Shown here one piece after another: positions 55,555 to 64,000 of a stretch of 64,000 bases of DNA (position 1 is the stretch's first letter; the number at the start of each line of letters is the position of its first letter). Below the pieces are notes generated by a model. It was given only the letters and a program-made list of their open reading frames with translations, made no database searches and was not told the origin of the DNA. The position numbers and the translations under genes were made by a program. Source of the stretch: Caulobacter sp. FWC26. GTDB taxonomy: Bacteria > Pseudomonadota > Alphaproteobacteria > Caulobacterales > Caulobacteraceae. The stretch covers positions 3,574,001 to 3,638,000 of the forward strand of contig NZ_CP033875.1 of assembly GCF_002742645.2 (NCBI RefSeq). Direction: 5' to 3'.

Positions 55555-57693
55555 GTGTTGATCAAGCATCGGATGCTCGCGGCGGTCACCGTGCCGCTCG
55601 TCGCTTTTTCAGCGCTCAGCATCTATCTTTGCGTAGGGCTTGGCGCCCAGTATCGCGCGGCGACGATCGCCGCAGATTCGATCACCGCGACCGGCCCGAT
55701 CAACGCCGCCGTCGACGCGCTTCAGGCGGAGCGTGGCGCAACCTCGGGCATGATGGGGGCGGCCGATCGTACGGCGTTCCTTCCCCGGGTGACCAAGGCT
55801 CGCGCCACAACCGACGCCGCGCTGGCGGTCTTGGACGAACTTCGCAGCGGCGCCGGCCACGACCCCAGGATGCAGCAGGCGCTGGAAGCGACGTGGGACA
55901 ACGTCAAGAGCCTCAAGGCGCTCCGCGTCAAGGCAGATGCATCTGGCGCGGATCGCGCGGCGGTGATCGGCGAGTACACCCGCGATATCGACGGCCTGAT
56001 CGGAGCGGCCGAGCATATCGATGTCTCGGACCTGGGCGGCGAAACCGTTTCAGCCATCAACGCCTATTCGGCGCTCATGCGGGCCAAGGAGGCGGCTGGA
56101 CTGGAGCGCGCAGCCGGCGCCGCCGATCTCTTCACTGTCGAAGTCCTGGCCAAGATGCGCGCTCTCGAGGGCGAGCAGAAAGGCTGGATCAGCGACGCAT
56201 GCCGCGAGCGCGCCTCGTTGTGCCGCGACATCAAGGCTTTGGAGGCCAGCGCCACTGGCGCCGAGATCACGAAGATGCGTGGTATGGCGCTGGCGGCCGT
56301 CGCGAGTGGAACCAAGGCGCCCGTCACCGGACCGCAATGGTTTGACGCCGCCACGGCGCGCATCGCCGGCTATGGGAAGATTCTCGAATCCGAAAGCCGC
56401 GCTCTACTGATCATGGCGCAAACGGCGGCCCGGAAGGCGCTCACCAAACTGATCAGCGCTGCGGCGTTCACTGTGCTGGGGGGCGCCGTCCTCCTGCTTG
56501 TTTGCAACCGCGTCTACGCGAGCATCGTCAAACCTCTCTACGAGCAGACCGACGCCATGCGAAAATTGGCCGACGGCGACATCGATCTCGACATCCCCGG
56601 TCGGGCGCGGCGTGACGAGTTCGCGGCCATGGCCTCGGCGCTTGTGGTGTTCCAGGACAATGCGCGCGCGCGACGTGAAAGCGAGGCCCAGCGCGAACGC
56701 GAGCGCGCCGAGGCCGCTGAAGCCATGGAACGCACCCGGGCGCAAACGCAAGCGGACAGCGAAGCTGCGGTCAACGACGCCTTTGGCGGCGCGCTGCGAC
56801 GCCTCGCGCAGGGCGATCTGACCAGCCGTGTCGAAGGCGCGGTTCCCGCAGCCTTCCGGCCGCTGCAATCGGACTTCAACAGCGCCGTGGCGTCGCTTGG
56901 CCAGACCATGAACCGCCTGGTCGAGGCATCGAGCGGCGTGGATTCCGCCTCTGGCGAAATCCGTTCGGCCGCAGATGACCTGGCCCGACGCACCGAGTTG
57001 CAGGCCGCATCGCTGGAAGAGGCGGCCGCCGCCCTTCACGAGGTCAACCAATCGGTGACGGGCGCCGCCGCCGCCGCCGGCGCGGTTCGCGATTATCTGG
57101 GCGAGATGCGCGGTGTGGCCACCCACGCCCGCAATATCGTCCAACAGACATCGGAGGCCGTGTCCGGCATCGAACGGTCGGCCAACGAAATCGGCAAGAT
57201 CATCGGCGTCATCGACGAAATCGCCTTCCAGACCAACCTGCTGGCCCTGAACGCGGGCGTCGAGGCGGCGCGTGCGGGTGAAAGCGGCAAAGGGTTCGCC
57301 GTCGTCGCCCAGGAGGTTCGCGCCCTGGCCCAACGCTCGGCAGAGGCCGCTCGCGAGATCAAGGCGCTGATCAACGACAGCAACGACCAGGTTCAGAATG
57401 GCGTCGACAAGTCCTCCGCCTCGGGTGAGGCGCTTGAGGAGATCGTCGCGCGCGTCGGCGTCCTCGTCGAGCGCGTTCAGGAGATCGCCGCGTCGTCTCG
57501 CGAACAGTCGGCCAGCCTTGGCCAGGTGACCGAAGCGATTACCGAACTCGACACCGTCACCCAGCAGAATGCGGCGATGGTCGAAGAGGCGACAGCGGCC
57601 GCCAACACCCTGGCCCGGGAGGCGCGGGGGATGAACACCATGATGTCGGCGTTCAAGCTGGAGCCCGAAGCCAACAGGCGCGCCGCAGCGTAA
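55555..57693 (+). CDS. Methyl-accepting chemotaxis protein with NIT sensor
   Basis: A 712-residue chemoreceptor. TM1 at residues ~8-30, a periplasmic NIT (nitrate/nitrite-sensing-like) helical domain ([15 protein letters not shown]), TM2 near ~300-325, HAMP and a second HAMP-like segment, then the long signalling coiled coil with tip [18 protein letters not shown]. No CheR pentapeptide at the end (ends EANRRAAA). GTG at 55555 is preferred, since GGGGAGG precedes it at 8 bp; GTG at 55546 overlaps that site. Ligand not proven. Confidence 0.92.
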   Translation: MLIKHRMLAAVTVPLVAFSALSIYLCVGLGAQYRAATIAADSITATGPINAAVDALQAERGATSGMMGAADRTAFLPRVTKARATTDAALAVLDELRSGAGHDPRMQQALEATWDNVKSLKALRVKADASGADRAAVIGEYTRDIDGLIGAAEHIDVSDLGGETVSAINAYSALMRAKEAAGLERAAGAADLFTVEVLAKMRALEGEQKGWISDACRERASLCRDIKALEASATGAEITKMRGMALAAVASGTKAPVTGPQWFDAATARIAGYGKILESESRALLIMAQTAARKALTKLISAAAFTVLGGAVLLLVCNRVYASIVKPLYEQTDAMRKLADGDIDLDIPGRARRDEFAAMASALVVFQDNARARRESEAQRERERAEAAEAMERTRAQTQADSEAAVNDAFGGALRRLAQGDLTSRVEGAVPAAFRPLQSDFNSAVASLGQTMNRLVEASSGVDSASGEIRSAADDLARRTELQAASLEEAAAALHEVNQSVTGAAAAAGAVRDYLGEMRGVATHARNIVQQTSEAVSGIERSANEIGKIIGVIDEIAFQTNLLALNAGVEAARAGESGKGFAVVAQEVRALAQRSAEAAREIKALINDSNDQVQNGVDKSSASGEALEEIVARVGVLVERVQEIAASSREQSASLGQVTEAITELDTVTQQNAAMVEEATAAANTLAREARGMNTMMSAFKLEPEANRRAAA

Positions 57694-57819
57694 GCCATAG
57701 GCAGGTTTCACCCTGCCGCCTCCCCAGCGAAACCCAGCCCTCCCCCCCTGGCGACGAGCCTTCGGCCTGCTGCGCGGGCAAGACCTGGCGTTCGTGGCGA
57801 CGGGAAGGGCTGAAGGGGG

Positions 57820-58200
57820 CTACACGCGAACCAGTCCCTCGGGCAGAGTGACCCAGTCGAACCGCGCTCGCGACATAGCCTCCAAGCTGGGCGCGGGCAG
57901 GCCTGGCGGCTCGAAGGCGCCCGCCGCCACGCCGGTATGCCCAGGCATGAAGACGCTGGTCCAGTACAAGGTCGTGCCGCAACCCTCGCAGAAATAGCGG
58001 ACCTGCTCGTTGCGAATTCGATGCTCGCGAAAACGACCCTGAAGGTCGATCAGTTGAGCGTCGGGAAAGTAGGCCTGCCAACCAAACGCGCCCCCCGTCC
58101 GGCGACGACAGTTGTCGCAATGACACACAGCGTTGAGGGCAGGTTCGCCCCGAACCGTGAGCCAAGCTGCTCCGCAGCAACACACTGCTCGGCGTGTCAT
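57820..58200 (-). CDS. GFA family protein (glutathione-dependent formaldehyde-activating type)
   Basis: A 126-residue protein with the GFA zinc-binding cysteines: CCCGAAWLTV, CHCDNCRRRTGGAFG and FCEGCGTTLYW. The family includes S-(hydroxymethyl)glutathione synthase, but most members, like this one, are of unproved function. ATG at 58200. Divergent from the P-loop ATPase at 58222, with only 21 bp between. Confidence 0.9.
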   Translation of the reverse strand: MTRRAVCCCGAAWLTVRGEPALNAVCHCDNCRRRTGGAFGWQAYFPDAQLIDLQGRFREHRIRNEQVRYFCEGCGTTLYWTSVFMPGHTGVAAGAFEPPGLPAPSLEAMSRARFDWVTLPEGLVRV

Positions 58201-58221
58201 GTTCCCTCCCGGAGACCTTCC

Positions 58222-58755
58222 ATGAAACGCTACATCCTGACCGGCGCGCCGGGCGCGGGAAAGACCGCCGTCCTTCGAGCGCTTGAGACGCAAGGCGAGG
58301 TCGTGGTCGAAGAGGCCGCCACCGACGTCATCGCGCTGGCTCAGGCGCAAGGCGTGGACCAGCCCTGGACCAACCCCGGCTTCATCGACGCCATCGTTCG
58401 GCTGCAGCGCCAGCGAGAGGCGCGCGCCGTCGGCGACCGCGTGTTCTTCGACCGCTCGCCCGTCTGCACCCTGGCTCTAGCGCGGTTTCAGGGTCATCCG
58501 GTCTCGCCGCTGCTTCGCGAGGAGCTTGATCGGATCGCAACAGCGGGCGTCTATCAGCGCCGGGTGTTCCTGATCCAAGGCCTTGGGTTCATCACGCCGA
58601 CCCCAGCGCGACGGATCAGCCTTGAGGCGGCTCGAGCGTTCGAGCGAATTCACGAGACAGCCTATGCAGAGCTGGGTTTCGAGCTTGTTCCAATCGCACC
58701 GGCGCCGATAGCGGCGCGGCTTGCCTCGATCGTCACGGCCATTACCGAAGCTTAA
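58222..58755 (+). CDS. AAA-type ATPase/kinase (AAA_28-like)
   Basis: A 177-residue P-loop protein. Walker A GAPGAGKTAV at residue ~8, a catalytic VFFDRSPVCTLALARF segment as in the AAA_28/nicotinamide-riboside kinase-like group, and Arg-rich TPTPARRISLEAARAFERIH. The family may phosphorylate a small substrate; identity not known. ATG at 58222. Confidence 0.8.
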   Translation: MKRYILTGAPGAGKTAVLRALETQGEVVVEEAATDVIALAQAQGVDQPWTNPGFIDAIVRLQRQREARAVGDRVFFDRSPVCTLALARFQGHPVSPLLREELDRIATAGVYQRRVFLIQGLGFITPTPARRISLEAARAFERIHETAYAELGFELVPIAPAPIAARLASIVTAITEA

Positions 58756-58799
58756 GTAGCCCGCCCCGCCGCCGCGCTCAGATGCCGCCGTTTGGTATC

Positions 58800-59026
58800 A
58801 TGGGGCTTTTCATGTCGTTCGTCGCCCGGCCGGCCATCGCGGCCGCCTTCGTCATCGTCGCGGCCGGATCGGCCCAGGCGGCGGTCACGCCCGTGCCCGT
58901 GGGCTAGCCGCTGGCCCCGACTGGAAGCCGGCGACCTTCTGGCTGGCCAAGGACAGCCAAGTGGTAGTCAAGAACGTCTCCCCCGCGCCGGACGGCTCGA
59001 CCTGGGTCAAGACGCTGCTGTGGTAG
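58800..59026 (+). pseudogene. Frameshifted small secreted-protein gene
   Basis: From ATG 58800 the frame gives a signal peptide (MSFVARPAIAAAFVIVAAGS, then AQAA, after MGLF) and stops at 58905 (TAG). A second frame then reads DWKPATFWLAKDSQVVVKNV and SPAPDGSTWVKTLLW before a TAG at 59024. Rejoining the frames gives a ~75-residue exported protein, so I infer a frameshift (or a sequencing error). The mature part faintly recalls surface-adhesin E-like repeats, but that is weak. The rest of the gap has no other gene. Confidence 0.55.
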
Positions 59027-59090
59027 GCGGACGGGCCAATCCGCTCGCCCCGTCGTGCGTTTGTCGCGATCGCGTCCTAAAGGGCCGGGG

Positions 59091-59981
59091 ATGAGCAAAG
59101 CGCGATCCCTGTCCATCGTCCTGGCCGCCAGCCTCCTCGCCGGGCTCCTGCCGATCACGGCGGCGCGGGGGGCGCAGGCCGACCGCGCCCTGTGGGTGAT
59201 GAGCTACAACATCCGCTACGACAACCCGGATGACCGGCCCGACTGGCGCGCGCGCCGGGGGCCGATGGTCGAGCAGATCCGCTTCTTCGCGCCCGATATC
59301 CTGGGCCTGCAGGAAGCCCTGCCGGCGATGGTCGGCGACCTGGCCGGGGGGCTGGCGGGATACGCCCACTATGGCGTGGGCCGCGACGATGGCGCGGGGC
59401 GGGGCGAAACAACGACGATCTTCTACCGGGCCGACCGGTTCCAGCGGGTGTTGGCCAAGACCTACTGGTGTTCGCCGACGCCCGACACGCCGGGCAAGGC
59501 CTATGATGCGGCCCTGCCCCGCACCTTCACGCGCCTGGTGCTGAAAGACCGGCGGACCGGCGTGCTTTTCGACGTCCGCAACGCCCACCTCGACCATGTG
59601 GGGAGCGAGTCCCGGGTCAGATGCGCCGCGCAGATCCTGAACCTCGCCGCCTGGCCGGGCGCCCGGTTGATCACGCTGGGCGACTTCAACAGCGGCCCCG
59701 GCGATCCGCCCTATCGCGTGCTGACCGCGCCGCAGGGCCCCTATCGCGATGCGCGCCAGAGCGCCTCCAGCGTGTTTGCGCCGTCGGGCACCTTCAACAA
59801 CTTCACGCTGGCGTCGATCGGCCCGCCCATCGACCACATCTTCGTGGACAGCCGCCTGAACGTCGGGCGTTTCGCCGTGCCGACGGACGTGACCGACGCC
59901 GGCGTGATCTCGGATCACTTCCCCGTGCTGGCGGAGATCACTCCGCCGGCGCCGCAGAAGCGCGCTCGGCCAAAGCGATAG
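59091..59981 (+). CDS. Exported endonuclease/exonuclease/phosphatase family protein
   Basis: A 296-residue secreted hydrolase. Signal peptide MSKARSLSIVLAASLLAGLL, mature start near ARGAQA. The EEP fold is complete: VMSYNIRYDN, DILGLQEAL (metal Glu), NAHLDH, TLGDFNSGPGDPPY, PPIDHIFVD and ISDHFPVLAEI (catalytic His). It may cleave DNA or a phosphorylated lipid/sugar outside the cytoplasm; substrate unknown. Confidence 0.92.
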   Translation: MSKARSLSIVLAASLLAGLLPITAARGAQADRALWVMSYNIRYDNPDDRPDWRARRGPMVEQIRFFAPDILGLQEALPAMVGDLAGGLAGYAHYGVGRDDGAGRGETTTIFYRADRFQRVLAKTYWCSPTPDTPGKAYDAALPRTFTRLVLKDRRTGVLFDVRNAHLDHVGSESRVRCAAQILNLAAWPGARLITLGDFNSGPGDPPYRVLTAPQGPYRDARQSASSVFAPSGTFNNFTLASIGPPIDHIFVDSRLNVGRFAVPTDVTDAGVISDHFPVLAEITPPAPQKRARPKR

Positions 59982-59985
59982 CCTC

Positions 59986-61368
59986 CTAGATCACCGCGCG
60001 CGACCGCTCGCCCACCTCGCTGGACAGCGCGCCCGCCACGATCTCCAGGCCGCGACGCAGGGTCTCGCGATCGCCGACCGCGCCGAGGCAGACGCGGACG
60101 CCGCTTTCGTGGCCGGGCTCGACGACCGGCGCATCGGGGGCGGTGACCTCGGCGCCGCCGCGCAGGGCGCGGCCGGCCAGGCGCTCGGCGTCGAGTTCGC
60201 TCATCGGCAGCCAGACGTGGGGGGCCATCGGCGAGTGCGGGGTCTCGACGGCGCCGCCCAGGATCTCGCGGGCCAGGGCCAGGCGCGCCCGGCCTTCCTC
60301 GCGGGTCTCGGCCAGGATGGCGTCGGCCGAGCCGTCCTCGATCCACTGGGTGGCGATCAGGCCGCCAAAGGCCGGCGGGGCGTAGGCGACGACGCGCAGG
60401 GCCTCGACGGCGCGCTCGAAGGTCTCGGCCGCCGGAGCGACCAGAAAGCCGGCGCGCAGGCCTGGCGCCAGGGTCTTGGAAACGCCCGAGACGTGGAAGG
60501 TCCGCTCGGGCGCCAGCACCGCGAAGGGCGGCGGCGCGCCTTCGGCGTAGGCGGCGTAGATATCGTCCTCGACAATCGTCAGGTCGTGGCGGCGGGCGAT
60601 CTCGACGATGGCGTCACGCCGGGCGCGGCTCATGATCCGGCCGGTAGGGTTCTGCAGGGTGGGCAGCACGGCCAGCACCCGCGCGCCGGTGGCGCGGACG
60701 GCCGCTTCCAGGGCGTCCGGGCGCAGGCCCTCGGCGTCCATCGGCAGGCCGCGCGTGCGCCAGCCGCTGTAGCGGGTCAGGGCTTTCAGGCCGTGATAGG
60801 CCAGGGCCTCGGTCAGCAGCACGTCGCCGGGCCGCAGCACGGTGCTCAGCGCCACCGACAGCCCCTGCTGGGCGCCGGCGCAGCAGATCAGCCGCCGCCA
60901 GTCGACGCCCTCGTAAGCGCTGGTGCGCGACAGCCACGCCGCCCCCGCCCGACGCTGCGACTCGTGACCGGCCGGCGGGGCGTAGGCCAGGTGTTCGGAC
61001 AGGTCGGCCCGGCGGCGCAGGCGCGCCAGGGCCTCGGCGATCCGCGAGGCCGCCGCCGCGGCCGGGGCGATGTTCTGGGCCAGGTTGATCGGCCCTTCCC
61101 GCTCATAGGGACGGTGCTCGGCGGGCGCATTGACGAAGCTGCCGCGTCCGACATGGGCGCTGACCAGACCCGCCTTCTCGGCCTCGACATAGGCGCGGGT
61201 GACGGTGCCCAGCCCCACGCCCAGCCGATAGGCCAGGTCGCGCTGCGGCGGCAGGCGCACGCCGGGACTGAGCGCGCCAGAGGCGATGTCGGCGCGCAGA
61301 GCCGCCACCAGCCGCTCGTACAGCGGGGCGGCGCCGGCGGGGATGACGGGAGTCCAGGTCGGAAGCAC
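59986..61368 (-). CDS. MocR-type (GntR-aminotransferase) regulator
   Basis: A 460-residue fusion. GntR winged helix (residues ~12-80: YERLVAALRADIASGALSPG, LGVGLGTVTRAYVEAEKAGL) followed by a PLP-dependent aminotransferase-like domain with PLP Lys in SGVSKTLAPGLRAGF. MocR proteins use PLP as sensor; PdxR and related members control vitamin B6 or amino-acid genes. Divergent from a LysE exporter across 95 bp, which is its likely target. Confidence 0.92.
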   Translation of the reverse strand: MLPTWTPVIPAGAAPLYERLVAALRADIASGALSPGVRLPPQRDLAYRLGVGLGTVTRAYVEAEKAGLVSAHVGRGSFVNAPAEHRPYEREGPINLAQNIAPAAAAASRIAEALARLRRRADLSEHLAYAPPAGHESQRRAGAAWLSRTSAYEGVDWRRLICCAGAQQGLSVALSTVLRPGDVLLTEALAYHGLKALTRYSGWRTRGLPMDAEGLRPDALEAAVRATGARVLAVLPTLQNPTGRIMSRARRDAIVEIARRHDLTIVEDDIYAAYAEGAPPPFAVLAPERTFHVSGVSKTLAPGLRAGFLVAPAAETFERAVEALRVVAYAPPAFGGLIATQWIEDGSADAILAETREEGRARLALAREILGGAVETPHSPMAPHVWLPMSELDAERLAGRALRGGAEVTAPDAPVVEPGHESGVRVCLGAVGDRETLRRGLEIVAGALSSEVGERSRAVI

Positions 61369-61379
61369 GGAACAGTCCT

Positions 61380-61440
61380 ATATTGTCACCGTAACAATAT
61401 GATCTTTGACTCTCGATACAATCGAAATCATCACGGTGAC
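61380..61440. promoter_or_regulatory. MocR/LysE divergent control region
   Basis: Two dyads: ATATTGT-CACCGTA-ACAATAT at 61380-61400, and GTCACCGT at 61385 paired with ACGGTGAC at 61433-61440. The second pair sits 50 bp apart and could loop the DNA. Multiple spaced repeats are typical of MocR operators. Confidence 0.6.
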
Positions 61441-61463
61441 ATTCAAGGCGCAAGGAGGCCCGA

Positions 61464-62075
61464 ATGACCCCGGAACTGATGCTGGCCTATGTCGTGTTCT
61501 GCTTCGCCACGGCGGGCACGCCCGGCCCCAACAACATGATGCTGCTGGCCTCGGGCGCGAACTTCGGCTTCCGCCGCACGGTCCTGCATATCCTGGGCAT
61601 CAGCGGCGGCCTGGGCTTCATGGTGCTGGCCATGGGTCTGGGCCTGGGCGGGGTGTTCAGAGCCTATCCGGTGCTGCACGAGATCCTGAAGTGGGTCGGC
61701 GCGGCCTACATGCTGTGGCTGGCCTGGAAGATCGCGACCTCAAGCGCAGTCACGGACCGGTCGCTGGGCCAACCGATGACCTTCGTGCAGGCGGCGGCGT
61801 TCCAGTGGGTGAACCCCAAGGCCTGGGCCATGGCGCTGGGTGCGGTGACGACCTACGCCCCCGAAAACTCCGGCTGGACGATCGTGCCGCTGCTGGCCGG
61901 AACCTTCATGCTGGTGGGCGCGCCATGCAGCGCCGCCTGGGCCGGCTTTGGTCAGGGCCTGCGGCCGTTCCTGGACCGCCCGGCCGTGCTGCGGACGTTC
62001 AACGTGACCATGGCCGTGCTGCTGGTGGCCTCACTGGTTCCGATGGTGGCGGGCAAGGCCCCGACAGCAATCTAG
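61464..62075 (+). CDS. LysE family amino-acid exporter
   Basis: A 203-residue membrane protein with the RhtB/LysE pattern: FCFATAGTPGPNNMMLLASG at TM1-2, QAAAFQWVNPKAWAMALGAV, five or six transmembrane helices. Exports an amino acid or derivative. ATG at 61464 follows AAGGAGG. Divergent from the MocR gene, so its expression may follow pyridoxal or amino-acid levels. Confidence 0.92.
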   Translation: MTPELMLAYVVFCFATAGTPGPNNMMLLASGANFGFRRTVLHILGISGGLGFMVLAMGLGLGGVFRAYPVLHEILKWVGAAYMLWLAWKIATSSAVTDRSLGQPMTFVQAAAFQWVNPKAWAMALGAVTTYAPENSGWTIVPLLAGTFMLVGAPCSAAWAGFGQGLRPFLDRPAVLRTFNVTMAVLLVASLVPMVAGKAPTAI

Positions 62076-62125
62076 GGTCGAAGCGCCCCCTCCGTCAGGC
62101 GGCTGCGGGTGACAATGCGTAACCC

Positions 62126-64000
62126 TCAGGACACCGTCGCCAGATGCATCCGCCCGCCCTCGCTGACGATGGCGTCGATCGCCTCGGCGGGAACGGGGGC
62201 GCTGAACAGGAAGCCTTGAGCCTGAACGCAGCCGATCGCCTGCAGCTGCTCGCGCTGCTGGTTGGTCTCGACGCCCTCGGCCGTGACCGACAGGTTCAGG
62301 GCCTTGGCGAGGCGGACGATCGCGGCGACCACGGCGCCGGCCTCCTTGTCGCCGCCCAGCGGGGCGATGAAGCTGCGGTCGATCTTGATCTTGTCGATCG
62401 GATAGCGCCGCAGATAGCTCAGCGAGCTGTAGCCGGTGCCAAAATCGTCCAACGCCAGGGAGAAACCCATCTCGCGCAGGCGTCGGATCGCGTCGTGCGT
62501 GGCCTGGTCGTCGCCCAGCAGCGCGCCCTCGGTGATCTCCAGCTCGATGGTGTGGGCCCGCGCGCCGGTCTCGTCCAGGATCGCGGCGACCAGTTCGGGG
62601 AAGCCGGCCTGACGCATCTGCAAGGCCGAGACATTGACCGCGACCTTCAGGCCCTTCCAGCGCAGGCTGTCGGCGAAGGCCTGACGCATGATCCGCCGTC
62701 CCAGTGCGTCAATCAGGCCGCAGTCCTCGGCCAGGGGCACGAAGGCCGCCGGCGAGATCGGGCCCTTCTGCGGATGGGTCCAGCGGGCCAGAGCCTCGAC
62801 GCCCAACACCTTGCCGGTCGAGTCGACCTGCGGCTGGTAGGCGACCCAGACTCCGCCGTCCTGCAGCGCGGCGCGCAGGTCGGCCTCAAGACCGCGCCGG
62901 GCCTTCAGCGCCGCATCCATCTCGGATTCGAAGAAGCAGTAACGACCGCGCCCTTCTTCCTTGGCGCGATACATGGCCACGTCGGCGCGGCGAGCGGCCT
63001 CGACGGCGCCGAGGCAAGCCTCCTCGGGTTCGATGATGGCCACGCCGACCGAGCCGCCGACAAAGACCGTGCCGCAAGACAGGTCGACGGGCGCGCCCAT
63101 CGCCGCCACCAGGCGCTCGGCCAGGGCTGCGGCGCCCTTGGGATCGATATCGGCGGCGACCACGCCAAACTCGTCACCGCCAAGGCGGGCCAGGGTTTCG
63201 TTGGCGCGGCACAGGCCCGCCAGCCGGGTGGCGATCACCTGGATCAGCTCGTCGCCGGCCGCATGGCCGTGGGTGTCGTTGACCGCCTTGAACCGGTCGA
63301 GGTCGATCGCCAGAACCGCCATGGCGCCGCGCCGGCGCGAAAGTCCGTCGACGGCCTGCCGCATCCGCTCCTCATAGAGCACCCGATTGGGCAGTCCGGT
63401 GAGCGCATCGTGCATCGCCATGTGCTTGGCCCGCGCCTCGCTGGCCACCAGCCCCTCGGCGATGCGACGATTGCGGCGCGCGAACAGGAAGGCCACGCCG
63501 GCGAGGCCGCCGACCACGAGCAGGATCGGCGTGACGGCGCGGCGCAAGAGCCGCTGCCCCGGATGCGGCGGCGCCCAGTCCAGCGTCGCCACGATCTTTC
63601 CGGCGTGGTCGCGCAGGGGAACGTGGGCGTAGCCCTTCTCCTGCGTCGCATCGCCCTGATGCAGGTGCACGCCGGCCAGCAGGAACCGATTGGCGAAGGC
63701 CTCCAGGAACACTGCGTCCAGTCTCAGCACCGTGACGACAATCGGCGCGCGCGTTTGGCGGGTCAGCGCCTTGCCGAAATCGGACTGCACCAGACTCACG
63801 GTGACCAGATGAGCCTCGCCGTCGAGGGACTCCACGGCGCTGGCCTGGATCGGGCTCGAGACCAGGGCCCCGTCGGTGCTGGGTCCGGTCACGCGGGGAC
63901 GGGCCGCCTCCATGACACGAACCTTGGCGACCAGCGGCGCGAAGGTCGCGGCGTAGCGCTGGTAGTCGGCCGCCTCGGCCGGTCGACCGAAACGAGCATT
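62126..64000 (-). CDS. GGDEF-EAL protein with periplasmic sensor, 5' end outside window
   Basis: The frame is open to the window edge, so the start lies to the right (ATG at 63913 is internal). The visible N-terminus is a CHASE4-like periplasmic region (LEAFANRFLLAGVHLHQG), then TM (TPILLVVGGLAGVAFLFARR), GGDEF domain (LGGDEFGVV) and EAL domain (GVEALARW, DDFGTGYSSLSYL, KIDRSFI). Both catalytic motifs are intact; no RxxD I-site before GGDEF. Likely senses a periplasmic signal and sets cyclic-di-GMP level. Confidence 0.9.
   Translation of the reverse strand, partial: NARFGRPAEAADYQRYAATFAPLVAKVRVMEAARPRVTGPSTDGALVSSPIQASAVESLDGEAHLVTVSLVQSDFGKALTRQTRAPIVVTVLRLDAVFLEAFANRFLLAGVHLHQGDATQEKGYAHVPLRDHAGKIVATLDWAPPHPGQRLLRRAVTPILLVVGGLAGVAFLFARRNRRIAEGLVASEARAKHMAMHDALTGLPNRVLYEERMRQAVDGLSRRRGAMAVLAIDLDRFKAVNDTHGHAAGDELIQVIATRLAGLCRANETLARLGGDEFGVVAADIDPKGAAALAERLVAAMGAPVDLSCGTVFVGGSVGVAIIEPEEACLGAVEAARRADVAMYRAKEEGRGRYCFFESEMDAALKARRGLEADLRAALQDGGVWVAYQPQVDSTGKVLGVEALARWTHPQKGPISPAAFVPLAEDCGLIDALGRRIMRQAFADSLRWKGLKVAVNVSALQMRQAGFPELVAAILDETGARAHTIELEITEGALLGDDQATHDAIRRLREMGFSLALDDFGTGYSSLSYLRRYPIDKIKIDRSFIAPLGGDKEAGAVVAAIVRLAKALNLSVTAEGVETNQQREQLQAIGCVQAQGFLFSAPVPAEAIDAIVSEGGRMHLATVS

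Overview
The window comes from a high-GC alphaproteobacterium and looks like Caulobacter (C. crescentus/vibrioides or a close relative). The main evidence is a flagellar gene set in the Caulobacter-specific arrangement: fliF-fliG-flbE-fliN-flbD with flhA next to it, a sciP gene (DUF1153) between flgE and fliF, and a divergent fliK-flgD-flgE / flgK-flgL pair sharing a sigma-54 control region. Further support comes from a protein whose N-terminus resembles the Caulobacter S-layer protein RsaA, a ParDE toxin-antitoxin pair of the Caulobacter type, and a DUF4167 protein. Gene content is chromosomal and mostly housekeeping. I see no prophage, integrase, transposase, CRISPR array, rRNA or tRNA.

Region 1 (1-13.1 kb) is a set of small units: the end of a membrane hybrid histidine kinase; a fused phosphotransferase-like/P-loop kinase protein; a TetR regulator overlapping a TIGR02594-type cell-wall hydrolase; pdxH; a DnaJ-like protein; the ohr-ohrR peroxide-resistance pair with a dyad-rich operator; a WcbI-like protein; a DUF4282 membrane protein; a secreted PRC-barrel-like protein; a TetR regulator divergent from an MpaB/DUF2236 oxygenase; and a phosphate-selective-type porin.

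Region 2 (13.1-29.1 kb) is the flagellar cluster. On the minus strand, in transcription order, are fliK-flgD-flgE, sciP, then fliF-fliG-flbE-fliN-flbD and flhA. On the plus strand are flgK-flgL. The 398-bp gap between fliK and flgK holds two divergent -24/-12 (sigma-54) promoters, an IHF-like site and three copies of a CGGCAA-N4-CGCCG motif that fit ftr enhancers for FlbD, which is encoded in the same cluster. SciP is the known CtrA antagonist, so early, middle and regulatory flagellar genes all lie in one block.

Region 3 (29.1-47 kb): a photolyase-type protein whose FAD domain comes first, mnmA, a GGDEF-EAL protein, an HxlR regulator, a thiolase, a small GNAT protein, a membrane protein divergent from a winged-helix membrane regulator, an M28 peptidase, an OmpA-family lipoprotein, the RsaA-like surface protein with its own terminator, and clpB. 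This stretch also has several imperfect inverted repeats, one SDR gene remnant and a perfect DnaA box.

Region 4 (47-64 kb): an M48 lipoprotein protease, an HWE histidine kinase with an overlapping single-domain response regulator, the DUF4167 protein, prmC, parDE with a likely operator, a MOSC protein, a BrkB-family membrane protein, a GNAT enzyme, a NIT-domain chemoreceptor, a GFA-family protein, a P-loop ATPase, a frameshifted small secreted gene, an endonuclease/exonuclease/phosphatase-family protein, a MocR regulator divergent from a LysE exporter with clear dyads between them, and a GGDEF-EAL protein that runs off the right end.

The best candidates for something little described are the RsaA-like protein at 41400-43667 and the domain-swapped photolyase-like protein at 29135-30370.
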